Positions 9,084 to 17,407 of a DNA stretch of 64,000 nucleotides are shown one piece after another (position 1 is the stretch's first letter; each line of letters opens with the position of its first letter). The stretch spans positions 558,001-622,000 of the forward strand of contig CAWDNZ010000005.1 in NCBI GenBank assembly GCA_963803845.1, read 5' to 3'. The notes beneath the pieces are model-generated. The model was not told the origin of the DNA, ran no database searches, and saw only the letters and a list, made by a program, of their open reading frames with translations. The position numbers and the translations under genes are program-made. The stretch comes from JABDIY01 sp963803845 (lineage in GTDB: Bacteria; Actinomycetota; Acidimicrobiia; Acidimicrobiales; SZUA-35).

Positions 9084-9142
9084 GTCCCGCGGACGAGCCG
9101 CCGGTTGTCCAGGCTGCATCCCCAGTCTCTACCATTGGTCCC

Positions 9143-10183
9143 ATGCCCCAGGCTCAGACCGTCGACAAGGTGTTGCTTTGTGCGCCACGGGGATTTTGCG
9201 CCGGGGTGGAGATGGCGATCAAAGCGTTGGCGTGGATGGTCCGGGCGTTTGAGCCACCGGTCTACTGCTATCACGAAATCGTTCACAACAAGCTGGTGGT
9301 CGACCGTTTCTGTGAACGCGGCGTTGTCTTCGTCGACGAGATCAGCGAGGTGCCAGAAGGCCGGCCCATCATGTTGAGCGCCCATGGCTCGGCTCCCGAG
9401 GTTGTAGCGGCCGCGCAAGCTCGCGGATCCTATGTGGTAAACGCGGTGTGTCCGTTGGTCACCAAGGTCCATCATGAGGTGAAGGTTCGGGCCAACAAGG
9501 GTTACCGGATCATCTATGTTGGCCACGAGGGACACGAAGAAGCGGTAGGAACGATGGCCGTCGCGCCGTTGGCCATCAGTCGGGTCGAATCCGTTGCCGA
9601 GGTAGCGGCGCTACCGGAGTTCGACGAGCCAACCGCCCTGCTCGCCCAGACCACGCTGAGCCACCGGGAGTGGAGTCAGGTTGCCGAGGCTGCCAAAGAG
9701 CGCTTCCCGGATCTGTGGCAGCCAACCAACTCTGATCTCTGCTTTGCCACCACCAACCGCCAATCGGCGTTGATGGCCATTGCCGACCGCTGTGACGCAA
9801 TATTGGTAATCGGTTCGGCCAACTCCTCAAACACCAATGCCCTCGCCAAGCTGGCATCTGAGGCCGGCTGTGAACGGGTCTATCGGGTCAATGGTCCCGA
9901 GGAGGTCCCCGGTGATCTCACCGGAACCGTAGGTGTCACCGCCGGAGCATCAGCCCCCGACGATGTGGTTACCGCTGTCATCGCCTCGCTCGATCCAACC
10001 GATGGCGTCGAGGAAGTACGGATCACAGAAGAGGATGAGTACTTCGCCCCGCCACGCGACATCCGCGACCTACTGGCTGCGCTGGATGTAGCGGTCACCA
10101 TCGGTCTGGGCGGGAGCCTCATGGACCGCCCTGCCCTCCAAGATCGCCACATCAACGCCACCGACGTGCTGTTGACGCTCTGA
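9143..10183 (+). CDS. ispH: 4-hydroxy-3-methylbut-2-enyl diphosphate reductase
   Basis: A protein of 346 residues. IspH is the last enzyme of the methylerythritol phosphate pathway, making isopentenyl and dimethylallyl diphosphate with an iron-sulfur cluster. The three cluster cysteines sit in PRGFCAGV, NAVCPLVTKVH and NSDLCFATTNRQ. Substrate-binding residues are seen in VHNKLVV and SANSSNTN. The gene ends 3 bp before the stop of the convergent sensor kinase. Confidence 0.96.
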   Translation: MPQAQTVDKVLLCAPRGFCAGVEMAIKALAWMVRAFEPPVYCYHEIVHNKLVVDRFCERGVVFVDEISEVPEGRPIMLSAHGSAPEVVAAAQARGSYVVNAVCPLVTKVHHEVKVRANKGYRIIYVGHEGHEEAVGTMAVAPLAISRVESVAEVAALPEFDEPTALLAQTTLSHREWSQVAEAAKERFPDLWQPTNSDLCFATTNRQSALMAIADRCDAILVIGSANSSNTNALAKLASEAGCERVYRVNGPEEVPGDLTGTVGVTAGASAPDDVVTAVIASLDPTDGVEEVRITEEDEYFAPPRDIRDLLAALDVAVTIGLGGSLMDRPALQDRHINATDVLLTL

Positions 10184-10186
10184 TCC

Positions 10187-11206
10187 CTAGGAGACCAGAG
10201 GTAGTCGCACTCGCACCTTTGTGCCCTCGGGAAGGTTGGAGTGGATCGAGATGGTACCTCCGTGTAGTTCAACGATCCGTTTGCAGATTGAAAGACCGAG
10301 GCCGGCACCGCCGGATCCGGTTGGTCCGCTTCCGTCGGCTTGCCAGAAGCGTTCGAAGGCACGGGTTCGAATCTCCGGTGCTATGCCGGGGCCTTGATCG
10401 ACCACTTCGATGGTCACACTATCTTCCACGCCAACTCCGCTCACTGTGATGGGTGCGCCAATGGGCGAGAATCGGAGTGCGTTGGCAAGCAGGTTGGAGA
10501 CCAGTTGGTGCAGCATGGCCTCGTCGGCCGAGATGCCAAGCGGTCCGTCGAGCTGGACCACGATGTCTGCGCCGGGGTGCATCAGCTGAGCCTCATGGGC
10601 AACCTGCTTGAGAAGTACACCCGTGGCTACGAGCTCTCGAGCGGGCCCCAGTGTTGCTGCATCGAGTCGGGACAGATCCAGAAGCTGGCGGACGAGAGCA
10701 CTGAGATGTTCGGTCTGTTGAAGCATTCGTTGCAGTGTGTCCGGATCGGGCTGGGTGACCCGATCAACGAGGTTCTCCAGTTGGTTCTGAATCGCCGCCA
10801 CAGGAGTGCGCAACTCGTGGGAAGCGTTGGCGATGAAGTCTTTCTGCAACGAATCCACTGCGGCCAGGCGTTCGGCCATCTCATTGAAGCTGGTGGCGAG
10901 TTGGCCGATTTCATCCTCGGAGTCGGTGTGTACCCGCTGGTCATAGACGCCATTGGCGATCTTGTCGGCCTGGGATGCCATCGCCCGGAGTGGTGCGGTC
11001 ATTCCCTGGGCCAGTACTTGAACGGCCACGAGGGCGAGCGCACCCGCCATGATTGGCCGGATCCACACCGGCCAGCCCAGGGCGAAGCCGAGTTGGCTCG
11101 TGCCGGCGGTAACCGCCACCGCAGCCAGGATGATCAGAGACCACTTCAGCTTGATGCTCCGGATCCGCACCAGGGGCGACGGCAGCCTGTTCAGAAGCCG
11201 GATCAT
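10187..11206 (-). CDS. Two-component sensor histidine kinase
   Basis: A protein of 339 residues. Two membrane segments (about 22-43 and 48-68) leave almost no extracellular sensor, so the signal is probably membrane- or HAMP-sensed. A HAMP region follows (TAPLRAMASQADKIANG), then HisKA with the phospho-acceptor H130 in ASHELRTP, then the ATPase domain with N-box LLANALRFSPIG, G1 DQGPGI and G2 GGAGLGLSICKRI. Its ATG overlaps the stop of the response regulator as ATGA, so the two are a cognate pair. Confidence 0.93.
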   Translation of the reverse strand: MIRLLNRLPSPLVRIRSIKLKWSLIILAAVAVTAGTSQLGFALGWPVWIRPIMAGALALVAVQVLAQGMTAPLRAMASQADKIANGVYDQRVHTDSEDEIGQLATSFNEMAERLAAVDSLQKDFIANASHELRTPVAAIQNQLENLVDRVTQPDPDTLQRMLQQTEHLSALVRQLLDLSRLDAATLGPARELVATGVLLKQVAHEAQLMHPGADIVVQLDGPLGISADEAMLHQLVSNLLANALRFSPIGAPITVSGVGVEDSVTIEVVDQGPGIAPEIRTRAFERFWQADGSGPTGSGGAGLGLSICKRIVELHGGTISIHSNLPEGTKVRVRLPLVS

Positions 11207-11901
11207 GATGGTCCCATCGTCGTTCCGATGGCGGCGTAGCCGATGCCATGGACGGTTCGAATGATCTCGTCTTCGGTCTTTCGGCGGACCGATCGCACGT
11301 GGCTATCCACGGTCCGTGATCCGCCGGCGTCGCCATAGCCCCAAACCTTGTGCAGGAGTTCGTCGCGACGCATCACGGCCCCGTCGGCTTCTACCAGTGC
11401 CCGGAGAAGGTCGAACTCGGTGGGAGTGAAATGCACGGGTTGCCCTGCGAACGTGGCCATCCGTCGGCCGATGTCCATGCTGAGACGGCCCGACGCTAGC
11501 ACCTCTAAGTCGTTGGGTTCGGGGATGGATCTCCGTAGAACAACCTTGATTCTGGCAACCAGTTCTCGCATGGAGAACGGTTTGGTCAGGTAGTCGTCTG
11601 CACCCATGCCGAGCCCCACGAGCATGTCGGTTTCGTCGGCTCGGGCGGTGACCATGATTATGGGGATTCGGCGAACGGCGTGGACCTGGCGGCAGACTTC
11701 GATGCCGTCGAAGCCGGGTAGGTTCAGGTCGAGAATGATCAAATCCGGGTGTTCACCAAGCGCCATCCGAACCGCTTCGGGACCGGAAACGGCGGTGCAG
11801 GTCTCATACCCTTCGCCGTCGAGTCGGGCGACTACCGCATCGGAGATATCGGGTTCATCCTCTACTACCAACACCTTGGATCGCCCGCTCGAATGAGTCA
11901 C
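11203..11901 (-). CDS. Response regulator, OmpR/PhoB family
   Basis: A protein of 232 residues from GTG 11901. The frame is open to 12015, but that longer start would overlap the upstream repeat-protein gene and adds unrelated residues. The receiver domain has the acidic pair E14-D15, the phospho-acceptor D58 in ILDLNLPG, and K in DYLTKPFS. The C-terminal winged helix reads FTPTEFDLLRAL...RTVDSHVRSVRRK. It is the partner of the adjacent histidine kinase. The target genes are unknown; the nearest candidates are the secreted repeat protein and lipid cluster upstream. Confidence 0.92.
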   Translation of the reverse strand: MTHSSGRSKVLVVEDEPDISDAVVARLDGEGYETCTAVSGPEAVRMALGEHPDLIILDLNLPGFDGIEVCRQVHAVRRIPIIMVTARADETDMLVGLGMGADDYLTKPFSMRELVARIKVVLRRSIPEPNDLEVLASGRLSMDIGRRMATFAGQPVHFTPTEFDLLRALVEADGAVMRRDELLHKVWGYGDAGGSRTVDSHVRSVRRKTEDEIIRTVHGIGYAAIGTTMGPS

Positions 11902-11971
11902 AAGCTTTGACAGTACGGATGGTTCGTGCAGAAGTCCCGACCGGCGTTTGCAGGTTTTGTGAAGATTCTGG

Positions 11972-13615
11972 TCATGGGACCGGGAGATTGGGGGCCGTGA
12001 TCTCGCAGTCTTCACCTATCACCGACTCCGCCGAGCCGAGGCAGACATCGTTGGTGCCGGGGAGAAAGAGAAAATCGGCTCCGGACCCGTCGGCGATCAT
12101 AGGGACGAAATCTCCGACGAGATGATTAGCGCCGTCGGAATCGGTGAGAATGTCGTCGCCTGAGCCACCGGCCAAGTTATCGTTGCCGGGGCCGCCATCT
12201 AGTCGGTCCTCGCCTTCCATGCCGTTGATCGTGTCGTCGCCTTCTCCGCCGAAGAACGTGTCGTTGCCCGCTTCAAGAGAGGCGGTTATGCCGGCGGCGG
12301 TGAAGATGAATGACATCTGGTCGTCACCGGGCCCGCCGTAGAGGACATCATCGAAGTCGCCGCCCCAGATGTTGTCTGCGCCTGCACCGCCGGAGAGGAT
12401 GTCGGGGCCCGATCCGCCGAAGAGCGCATCGTTGCCGTCGCTACCAAAGAGGGTGTCTGCGCCGGAACCCCCGTAGAGACCGGAGATGGCATTGTATCGA
12501 CCCCACTGAGCGTCGTCGCCGTCGCCGCCCACGATCATGTCGTTGCCCTCGTCGCCGTAGATGGTGTCGGTCCCGCCATCGCCATAGAGCCTGTCGTCGC
12601 CCTCGCCACCGTAGATTCCGGCCCGTATGAGCGCCCCGACTACCCCGGCTCTGGGTGTTTCATCGCCAGCTCCGCCGGCGATGACGTCATTTCCCAACTC
12701 GCCTTGGAGCAGGTCGGCTCCCGGGCCACCGAAGATCGAGTCGTCACCGTCTCCACCGCGGATGACATCGGCATCGGCGCCACCAACGGCTACGTCGTCT
12801 CCACGTTCGCCGTGGATCGAGTCCCGACCGAGCGACCCGAACAACACATCATCGCCGGCCTCGCCGAAGATCAGGTCATCCCCGGGTCCGCCGACCACTG
12901 TGTCGTTGCCGTTGGAAGCACAAACGATGTCGTCGCCACCGAGGGCGAAGATGATGTCGTCATCTAGTGTTCCGAGAATTACATCGTCGCCATCTGTTGC
13001 CATCTGACTTTTGTTGAGATCCACGGTGACGGCCTTGCCGCCACAGGTCCGTCGTCCGGACGCTCCCAACACGGCGAAGGTGGACCGCTTGAGCGACAGC
13101 TGTTCATAGGGATAGGCGGCCCGGAACTCAGCGCTCGCCGTAATCCATCGGACGGCACGGCTCCGCTGCAGTCCGTCATCGACCAGGGCTAGCCAATACT
13201 GGAAACCGCTGTCATCGGCCTGACGGCCCAGAACGTTTTGATAGACGACCTCGAGGAATTCTTGGTTGGATAGATCGCCATAGGTTTCGGTGAATTCCTG
13301 ACTGATCGAAAACTGCTCGGCGATGACGTCCAGTGAGGCCCCTTCGCCGATACCAATCCAATACTGCGCACCCGAGGCATCGGGTTCCCTGTTGAGGAAT
13401 GCCCGGTAAAGGCGAAGGATGTCGGCTTCGGCCAAGGTGAACTTGTCCTTCCCAACCTCGACCAACAGTGAGGGCGTTGGCTCAACGGGTTCGGTGGGTG
13501 ATGCCGGCTCCACCGGTGGCTCCGAGGGTGGGAGATCAGCCACCGGCGCCGCTATCGAAGCAAACGCCGTTGTGACGGCGAGCACGGTTCCAGCGATGCC
13601 GGGAGAGAAGCCCAT
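11972..13615 (-). CDS. Secreted RTX-type calcium-binding repeat protein with DUF4214 region
   Basis: A protein of 547 residues. It has a signal peptide (about residues 1-25), then a Pro-rich stretch. Two DUF4214-like units follow (LYRAFLNREPDASGAQYWI near 70 and VYQNVLGRQADDSGFQYWL near 125). From about residue 205 to 505 there are roughly 25 Gly/Asp-rich nonapeptides of the GGxGxDxLx type, which form calcium-filled beta rolls after export. No catalytic domain is recognisable. RTX proteins usually leave by a type I system; no such transporter is nearby, and the signal peptide suggests Sec export instead. Confidence 0.85.
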   Translation of the reverse strand: MGFSPGIAGTVLAVTTAFASIAAPVADLPPSEPPVEPASPTEPVEPTPSLLVEVGKDKFTLAEADILRLYRAFLNREPDASGAQYWIGIGEGASLDVIAEQFSISQEFTETYGDLSNQEFLEVVYQNVLGRQADDSGFQYWLALVDDGLQRSRAVRWITASAEFRAAYPYEQLSLKRSTFAVLGASGRRTCGGKAVTVDLNKSQMATDGDDVILGTLDDDIIFALGGDDIVCASNGNDTVVGGPGDDLIFGEAGDDVLFGSLGRDSIHGERGDDVAVGGADADVIRGGDGDDSIFGGPGADLLQGELGNDVIAGGAGDETPRAGVVGALIRAGIYGGEGDDRLYGDGGTDTIYGDEGNDMIVGGDGDDAQWGRYNAISGLYGGSGADTLFGSDGNDALFGGSGPDILSGGAGADNIWGGDFDDVLYGGPGDDQMSFIFTAAGITASLEAGNDTFFGGEGDDTINGMEGEDRLDGGPGNDNLAGGSGDDILTDSDGANHLVGDFVPMIADGSGADFLFLPGTNDVCLGSAESVIGEDCEITAPNLPVP

Positions 13616-13663
13616 GCCCCAACACTAGTTCTCCCACATCGCAGACCGATTTCATCTCTGCAC

Positions 13664-13692
13664 TTGACGAATTCCGGCGCCTGGCGCACACT
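13664..13692 (+). promoter_or_regulatory. Promoter-like sequence for the candidate RNA
   Basis: TTGACG (13664-13669) is a near-perfect -35 box. CACACT (13687-13692) lies exactly 17 bp downstream and keeps the second A and final T of an actinobacterial -10. The predicted start, about 7 bp later, falls at 13699, the first paired base of the RNA structure. There is no reading frame for it to serve on this strand. Confidence 0.45.
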
Positions 13693-13698
13693 GATCTC

Positions 13699-13824
13699 AG
13701 CGATGGTTCGCATTGTTCGGATCGCTCCCCGCTTTCTCTCAACCGGGGCACACCGCAGAGCGGTGTCGCCAACGAGAAGCACAGGTGAGACCTCCGAATA
13801 GGGCGAACCATTGCTTCTCTTTTC
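13699..13824 (+). ncRNA. Candidate structured small RNA, three hairpins in a long closing helix
   Basis: The arms 13699-13720 and 13794-13815 form a 22-position helix with 18 Watson-Crick pairs, three G-U wobbles and one A-G mismatch. The wobbles pair only if the plus strand is transcribed. Inside are three hairpins: CCCCG/CGGGG (13727-13748), ACACCGC-AGA-GCGGTGT (13750-13766) and AGGT-GAG-ACCT (13783-13793), the last abutting the closing helix. The first hairpin's loop (13734-13738) could also pair with 13774-13778. A U-rich tail (13815-13824) follows. It matches no RNA family I recognise. The alternative is a small cruciform repeat element. It lies between a minus-strand lipid gene and the minus-strand RTX gene. 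Confidence 0.55.
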
Positions 13825-13884
13825 AGACATGCCTTTAGCTGCGCTTCAACTAGCGAAGCTCAACACTGCGCCGCTCCAGGTTGG

Positions 13885-15240
13885 CTATGCCGGGCGGAGG
13901 GTGAGGCCGTCGGGGCGCCAGGCAGGCCCAACGAGGATCAACTGATTCACGGTGCAGTGGCGTTCGGCGAACGCTGCTTCGCAGTAGGCCAAGTAGAAAC
14001 GCCAGAGACGCACGAAGCGACTGTCGAGACCCATGGCGTGGATCTCGTCGATACGGGAATCGAAACGATCCCGCCACTGTCGCAACGTTTCGGCATAGTG
14101 GGCGCCGAAGTCTTCGACATCGATGAGCTGGAGCTTGGTGTGCCGGCTGACGACGTCGGTGATCTTGCCGATGGAGGGAAGGAACCCACCGGGGAAAACG
14201 AACCGGGCGATGAAGTCGTCGGTGTTCTTGGTTCGCTCGTACCGCCGGTCGGGCACACAGATGGCCTGCAAACCAACCATTCCGTCGTCGGCGACGTTGG
14301 CTTCGATCGCTTTGAAGAAATCCGGATAGTCGCGCCAGTCCACGGCTTCGATCATCTCCACACTCACCAGCCGGTCGGCCGGTTCGGAAACGGCTGAAGC
14401 CAGGTCGCGCCAGTCCTCCTCCAGCAAGCGCACCTGATTTGGCGCAATGAGTTGATGAGCTTCAGCGGACTTCATTCGGCGATTGGCCTCGGCGTACTGC
14501 TCGCGGCTGATCGTGGTGGAGGTGACTGGGGCGCCGAACGTGCCTGCTGCCCGCAAAGCCATCCCGCCCCAGCCGGTACCGATCTCGGTCACCGAGGTCC
14601 CCGGGCCGACGCTGAGCTTGGAGAGCAGACGATCGTACTTCGCCATGCTCGCTTCAAAAAGCGAGGCGTCCGGTGTTTCGAAAACACCACTGGAGTAGGT
14701 CATCGATTCATCGAGGAAGGTTCGGAAGAACGAATTGCCGAGGTCGTAGTGGGCACCGATGTCTTCCCGATTGCGAGACCGGCCCGGTTTGGGGGCGATA
14801 TGCCGCAAGCGGTCCATCACCGGGTTGGTCATGGTGGCCATTCGATTCCGGAACTCATCTAGTGCGTTCATGTTCCGAGCGGCGACCCGCACAACCAGTT
14901 CCGGCTCCTCGCTATGCCACCACCCCTCGATGAAACCCCTACCGAGGCCGATCGAACCCTCTGTGGCCAGGTGCCACCACGCCCGCGGGTCGTGGACGGT
15001 CAGTCGTGCCTCCAACCCATTGCCTGGTCCGAATAGCGAAACGTCGCCATTCTCCACGATGACGATGGAATCCGAGGTGATTCGCCCCAGCAGTTTGGTG
15101 ACCGCAGCGCGAGCCATTCGGTAGCGGCGGGTGTAGGCATGCCGATCCGCCGCCGGCGATGAGGCGGCATCCGCGGTGAGCCGGGCCTTTCGAAACAGAG
15201 CGTCCGGTTGAACAGTGGAATCCGAGCTGACGGTAGTCAT
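13885..15240 (-). CDS. cfa: Cyclopropane-fatty-acyl-phospholipid synthase family methyltransferase
   Basis: A protein of 451 residues. ATG 15240 has AAGGAG 6 bp upstream; the frame's extension to 15720 lies inside the neighbouring gene. An N-terminal lipid-binding domain (residues 30-150, including GFIEGWWHSEEPE) precedes the SAM-dependent methyltransferase core with YDLGNSFFRTFLDESMTYS, EIGTGWGGMALRAA and VSVEMIEAVDWRDY. The enzyme adds a methylene or methyl carbon to unsaturated acyl chains of membrane phospholipids. The partner flavoprotein immediately upstream (8 bp gap) suggests the final product may be a further-modified chain, which remains inference. Confidence 0.92.
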   Translation of the reverse strand: MTTVSSDSTVQPDALFRKARLTADAASSPAADRHAYTRRYRMARAAVTKLLGRITSDSIVIVENGDVSLFGPGNGLEARLTVHDPRAWWHLATEGSIGLGRGFIEGWWHSEEPELVVRVAARNMNALDEFRNRMATMTNPVMDRLRHIAPKPGRSRNREDIGAHYDLGNSFFRTFLDESMTYSSGVFETPDASLFEASMAKYDRLLSKLSVGPGTSVTEIGTGWGGMALRAAGTFGAPVTSTTISREQYAEANRRMKSAEAHQLIAPNQVRLLEEDWRDLASAVSEPADRLVSVEMIEAVDWRDYPDFFKAIEANVADDGMVGLQAICVPDRRYERTKNTDDFIARFVFPGGFLPSIGKITDVVSRHTKLQLIDVEDFGAHYAETLRQWRDRFDSRIDEIHAMGLDSRFVRLWRFYLAYCEAAFAERHCTVNQLILVGPAWRPDGLTLRPA

Positions 15241-15248
15241 AGCGCTCC

Positions 15249-17285
15249 TTACGTCGGCGAGTGGCGTTTTGGATGGGGAACGAAAGGAACTCTTTTCAAG
15301 CTGAGTCGTAGCGCCTGACTGTGGATGCCAAGCGAGACTCGTCGGGTGGAGAGAGCGTGCCGGAAGAGCGACCGGGTGAGGGCGGTAGGAGTTGGCTCGG
15401 TTCGGGTAACGCGAACGGCGGTTTGCACGATCGGTTCGTCGATACCCGGAGAGCAAACATCGATGTGGAGTTCGAGATCCGGGTCTTGGTCGATGATGCG
15501 CAGCTTGTAGAAGTAGTCCTGCCCCAGAAACGGCGAGACATGCAGCGATTTGTCGAAACAGGTGGACCAGACGCCTGACTCCTGACGCTCCAGGAGGAGC
15601 GGATAATGGGTTCGTTCCTTCCACGGTGTGTTGGTCACTTCTGCCACGGCGGCAACCGGTTCGGTCCCGGCGTTGTCCCACACGACGTACATGGTGATCG
15701 GATTGAAGAGCCAGCCCCACCGCCGGATCTGAGTGAGCATCCGGATTGGTCCGGTGGGTTCATAGCCCAGTAGTGGCGCAACGGCGTCCCGTACGTGCTG
15801 TCCGATCGAGCCGTCAGCGGCGGGTCCGTAGTCCTCGCGCCGAAAGCGGGCCGGGGCGAACCGACTGGAGGACCACAGTGGATGCCGTGAGGTGAGCTCC
15901 TGGGGACGATCGGGGTCGATCCACACCTGGCTCACAGGGTAGGTGAATTCGTTGATGGCCGGCCGGCTCCGACGATGCCAGACGCTGCCTTCACAGAGTG
16001 CGGCGGGACCGGGTTTCATGGATTGCTCGCTCGTTGCGGGCCATGCGACCCCCAGTTCGCGGCAGACGCGGAGACCCGATGCCATTCCGTCTTCGTGAAA
16101 CCCGTACTTCCAGTAGGCGCCGGCGAAGTGCGTGTTGTTGACACCGCTGATCTCCTGCGCTCGTTTCTGGGCAGCGATGGCCGGACCGTCGAAGATCGGG
16201 TGGGAATAGGTGGTTTCGTAGAGAACTGAGGTGGGGTCGACACGGTCGTCATTGAGGCTGACGAGGTAGGGCCTGGGCACCTTCAGCTTCATCAGCTCCG
16301 TCATGTCGTATGTAAGGACGGGGGCGCCAGCGTCTTTGCCGTTGGCGCGGCGATGGTAATTCCATGCCGACCATGCCAGTCGCCGCTCCGGCATCACGGA
16401 TGAATCGGTATGGAGTTTTGCAGAATTCGGTTGGTATCGAATCGCTCCCAGGATCTCTTTTTCTGCAGGCGTTGGGTCGGCCAGGAGTGCGAGCGCTTGG
16501 TCGCTGTGGCATGCCAGCACAATGGCATCAAAGTTGTGCGTGGTGTCCCGGGTTCTGACGATTACGCCCTGTGGAGTGCGCAGAACCGACGTCACCGGCG
16601 AATTCAGGGCGATCGTTCCGGGAAAGCGATCAGCGATCAGGTCCACATACGAGCGACTCCCGCCCACCAACGCTTTCCATTGCGGCCGGTTTCGCACGCT
16701 GAGGAGTCCGTGATTGTCCAGGAATCGCAACAGGGTTCGGGCGGGGAATTCGGCGAAGGTGGCCGGATCGGCCGACCACACGGATGCGCCCATCGGGACG
16801 AGGTGCAGGTTGATGAAATCGTCGGAGTACGACCCGCGGTCGAGAAACTCCGCCAGGCTCGTGGTCTCGTCGCCGTCGAGCAGGAAGGCTCGACCGTTCC
16901 GGTAGAAGCGAGCGATGTCTACGAGCATTCGATAGATCTGCGGGCGGAAGATGTTTCGGCGGTCGGCAAAAAGCGTGTTCAAACTGGTCGCCCGATAGGA
17001 AACCCCGCTCGTTTCGTCACTGACACCGAAGCTCATCTCGGTATCCACCGTCTTCACTCCGAGATCAGTGAAGAGTCGTTGAAGATTGGGGTAGTTCCGA
17101 TCGTTGTGAACGATGAAGCCAGTGTCGACTCCCAGGGGGCCAACGTCCGGATCGTCAACGGTGACGGTATTGGAGTGACCTCCGAGGCGGTCGGCAGCTT
17201 CGAATAGCGTGACGGTGTGGTGGGGTCCTAGGACGTGGGCGGCGGTGAGCCCGGCGATGCCTGACCCGACGATTGCGATCTTCAT
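15249..17285 (-). CDS. Fused FAD-dependent amine-oxidase-like protein and DUF1365 domain
   Basis: A protein of 678 residues. Residues 1-420 are a COG2907-type flavoprotein: KIAIVGSGIAGLTAAHVL is the dinucleotide-binding motif and DRLGGHSNTV follows. Residues about 428-665 are a DUF1365 domain (SVWHRRSRPAINEFTYPVS...RRWGWLFNPITMYVVW). In many bacteria these are two separate genes beside cfa; here they are one open frame with no stop between them. ATG 17285 (MKIAIVGSG) was chosen over 17318. Eight bases separate it from cfa. Role inferred from context: oxidation or processing of acyl chains modified by Cfa. Confidence 0.85.
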   Translation of the reverse strand: MKIAIVGSGIAGLTAAHVLGPHHTVTLFEAADRLGGHSNTVTVDDPDVGPLGVDTGFIVHNDRNYPNLQRLFTDLGVKTVDTEMSFGVSDETSGVSYRATSLNTLFADRRNIFRPQIYRMLVDIARFYRNGRAFLLDGDETTSLAEFLDRGSYSDDFINLHLVPMGASVWSADPATFAEFPARTLLRFLDNHGLLSVRNRPQWKALVGGSRSYVDLIADRFPGTIALNSPVTSVLRTPQGVIVRTRDTTHNFDAIVLACHSDQALALLADPTPAEKEILGAIRYQPNSAKLHTDSSVMPERRLAWSAWNYHRRANGKDAGAPVLTYDMTELMKLKVPRPYLVSLNDDRVDPTSVLYETTYSHPIFDGPAIAAQKRAQEISGVNNTHFAGAYWKYGFHEDGMASGLRVCRELGVAWPATSEQSMKPGPAALCEGSVWHRRSRPAINEFTYPVSQVWIDPDRPQELTSRHPLWSSSRFAPARFRREDYGPAADGSIGQHVRDAVAPLLGYEPTGPIRMLTQIRRWGWLFNPITMYVVWDNAGTEPVAAVAEVTNTPWKERTHYPLLLERQESGVWSTCFDKSLHVSPFLGQDYFYKLRIIDQDPDLELHIDVCSPGIDEPIVQTAVRVTRTEPTPTALTRSLFRHALSTRRVSLGIHSQALRLSLKRVPFVPHPKRHSPT

Positions 17286-17407
17286 TGCAAGTGGTCTACC
17301 CACTTCAGCACTAAACAATCAACCTCGCTGCGTAAACGGAACGGGTGACTGCAGAGGGATTTCCTAAGAAACTACAGCAGGGACAGCCGACTTTCCGTTG
17401 AGTCACC

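Noticed and set aside
13699..13815. tRNA-like cloverleaf
   Set aside because: The closing helix is 22 pairs, there is no TTCGA arm or 7-nt anticodon loop, and hairpin sizes do not fit a tRNA.
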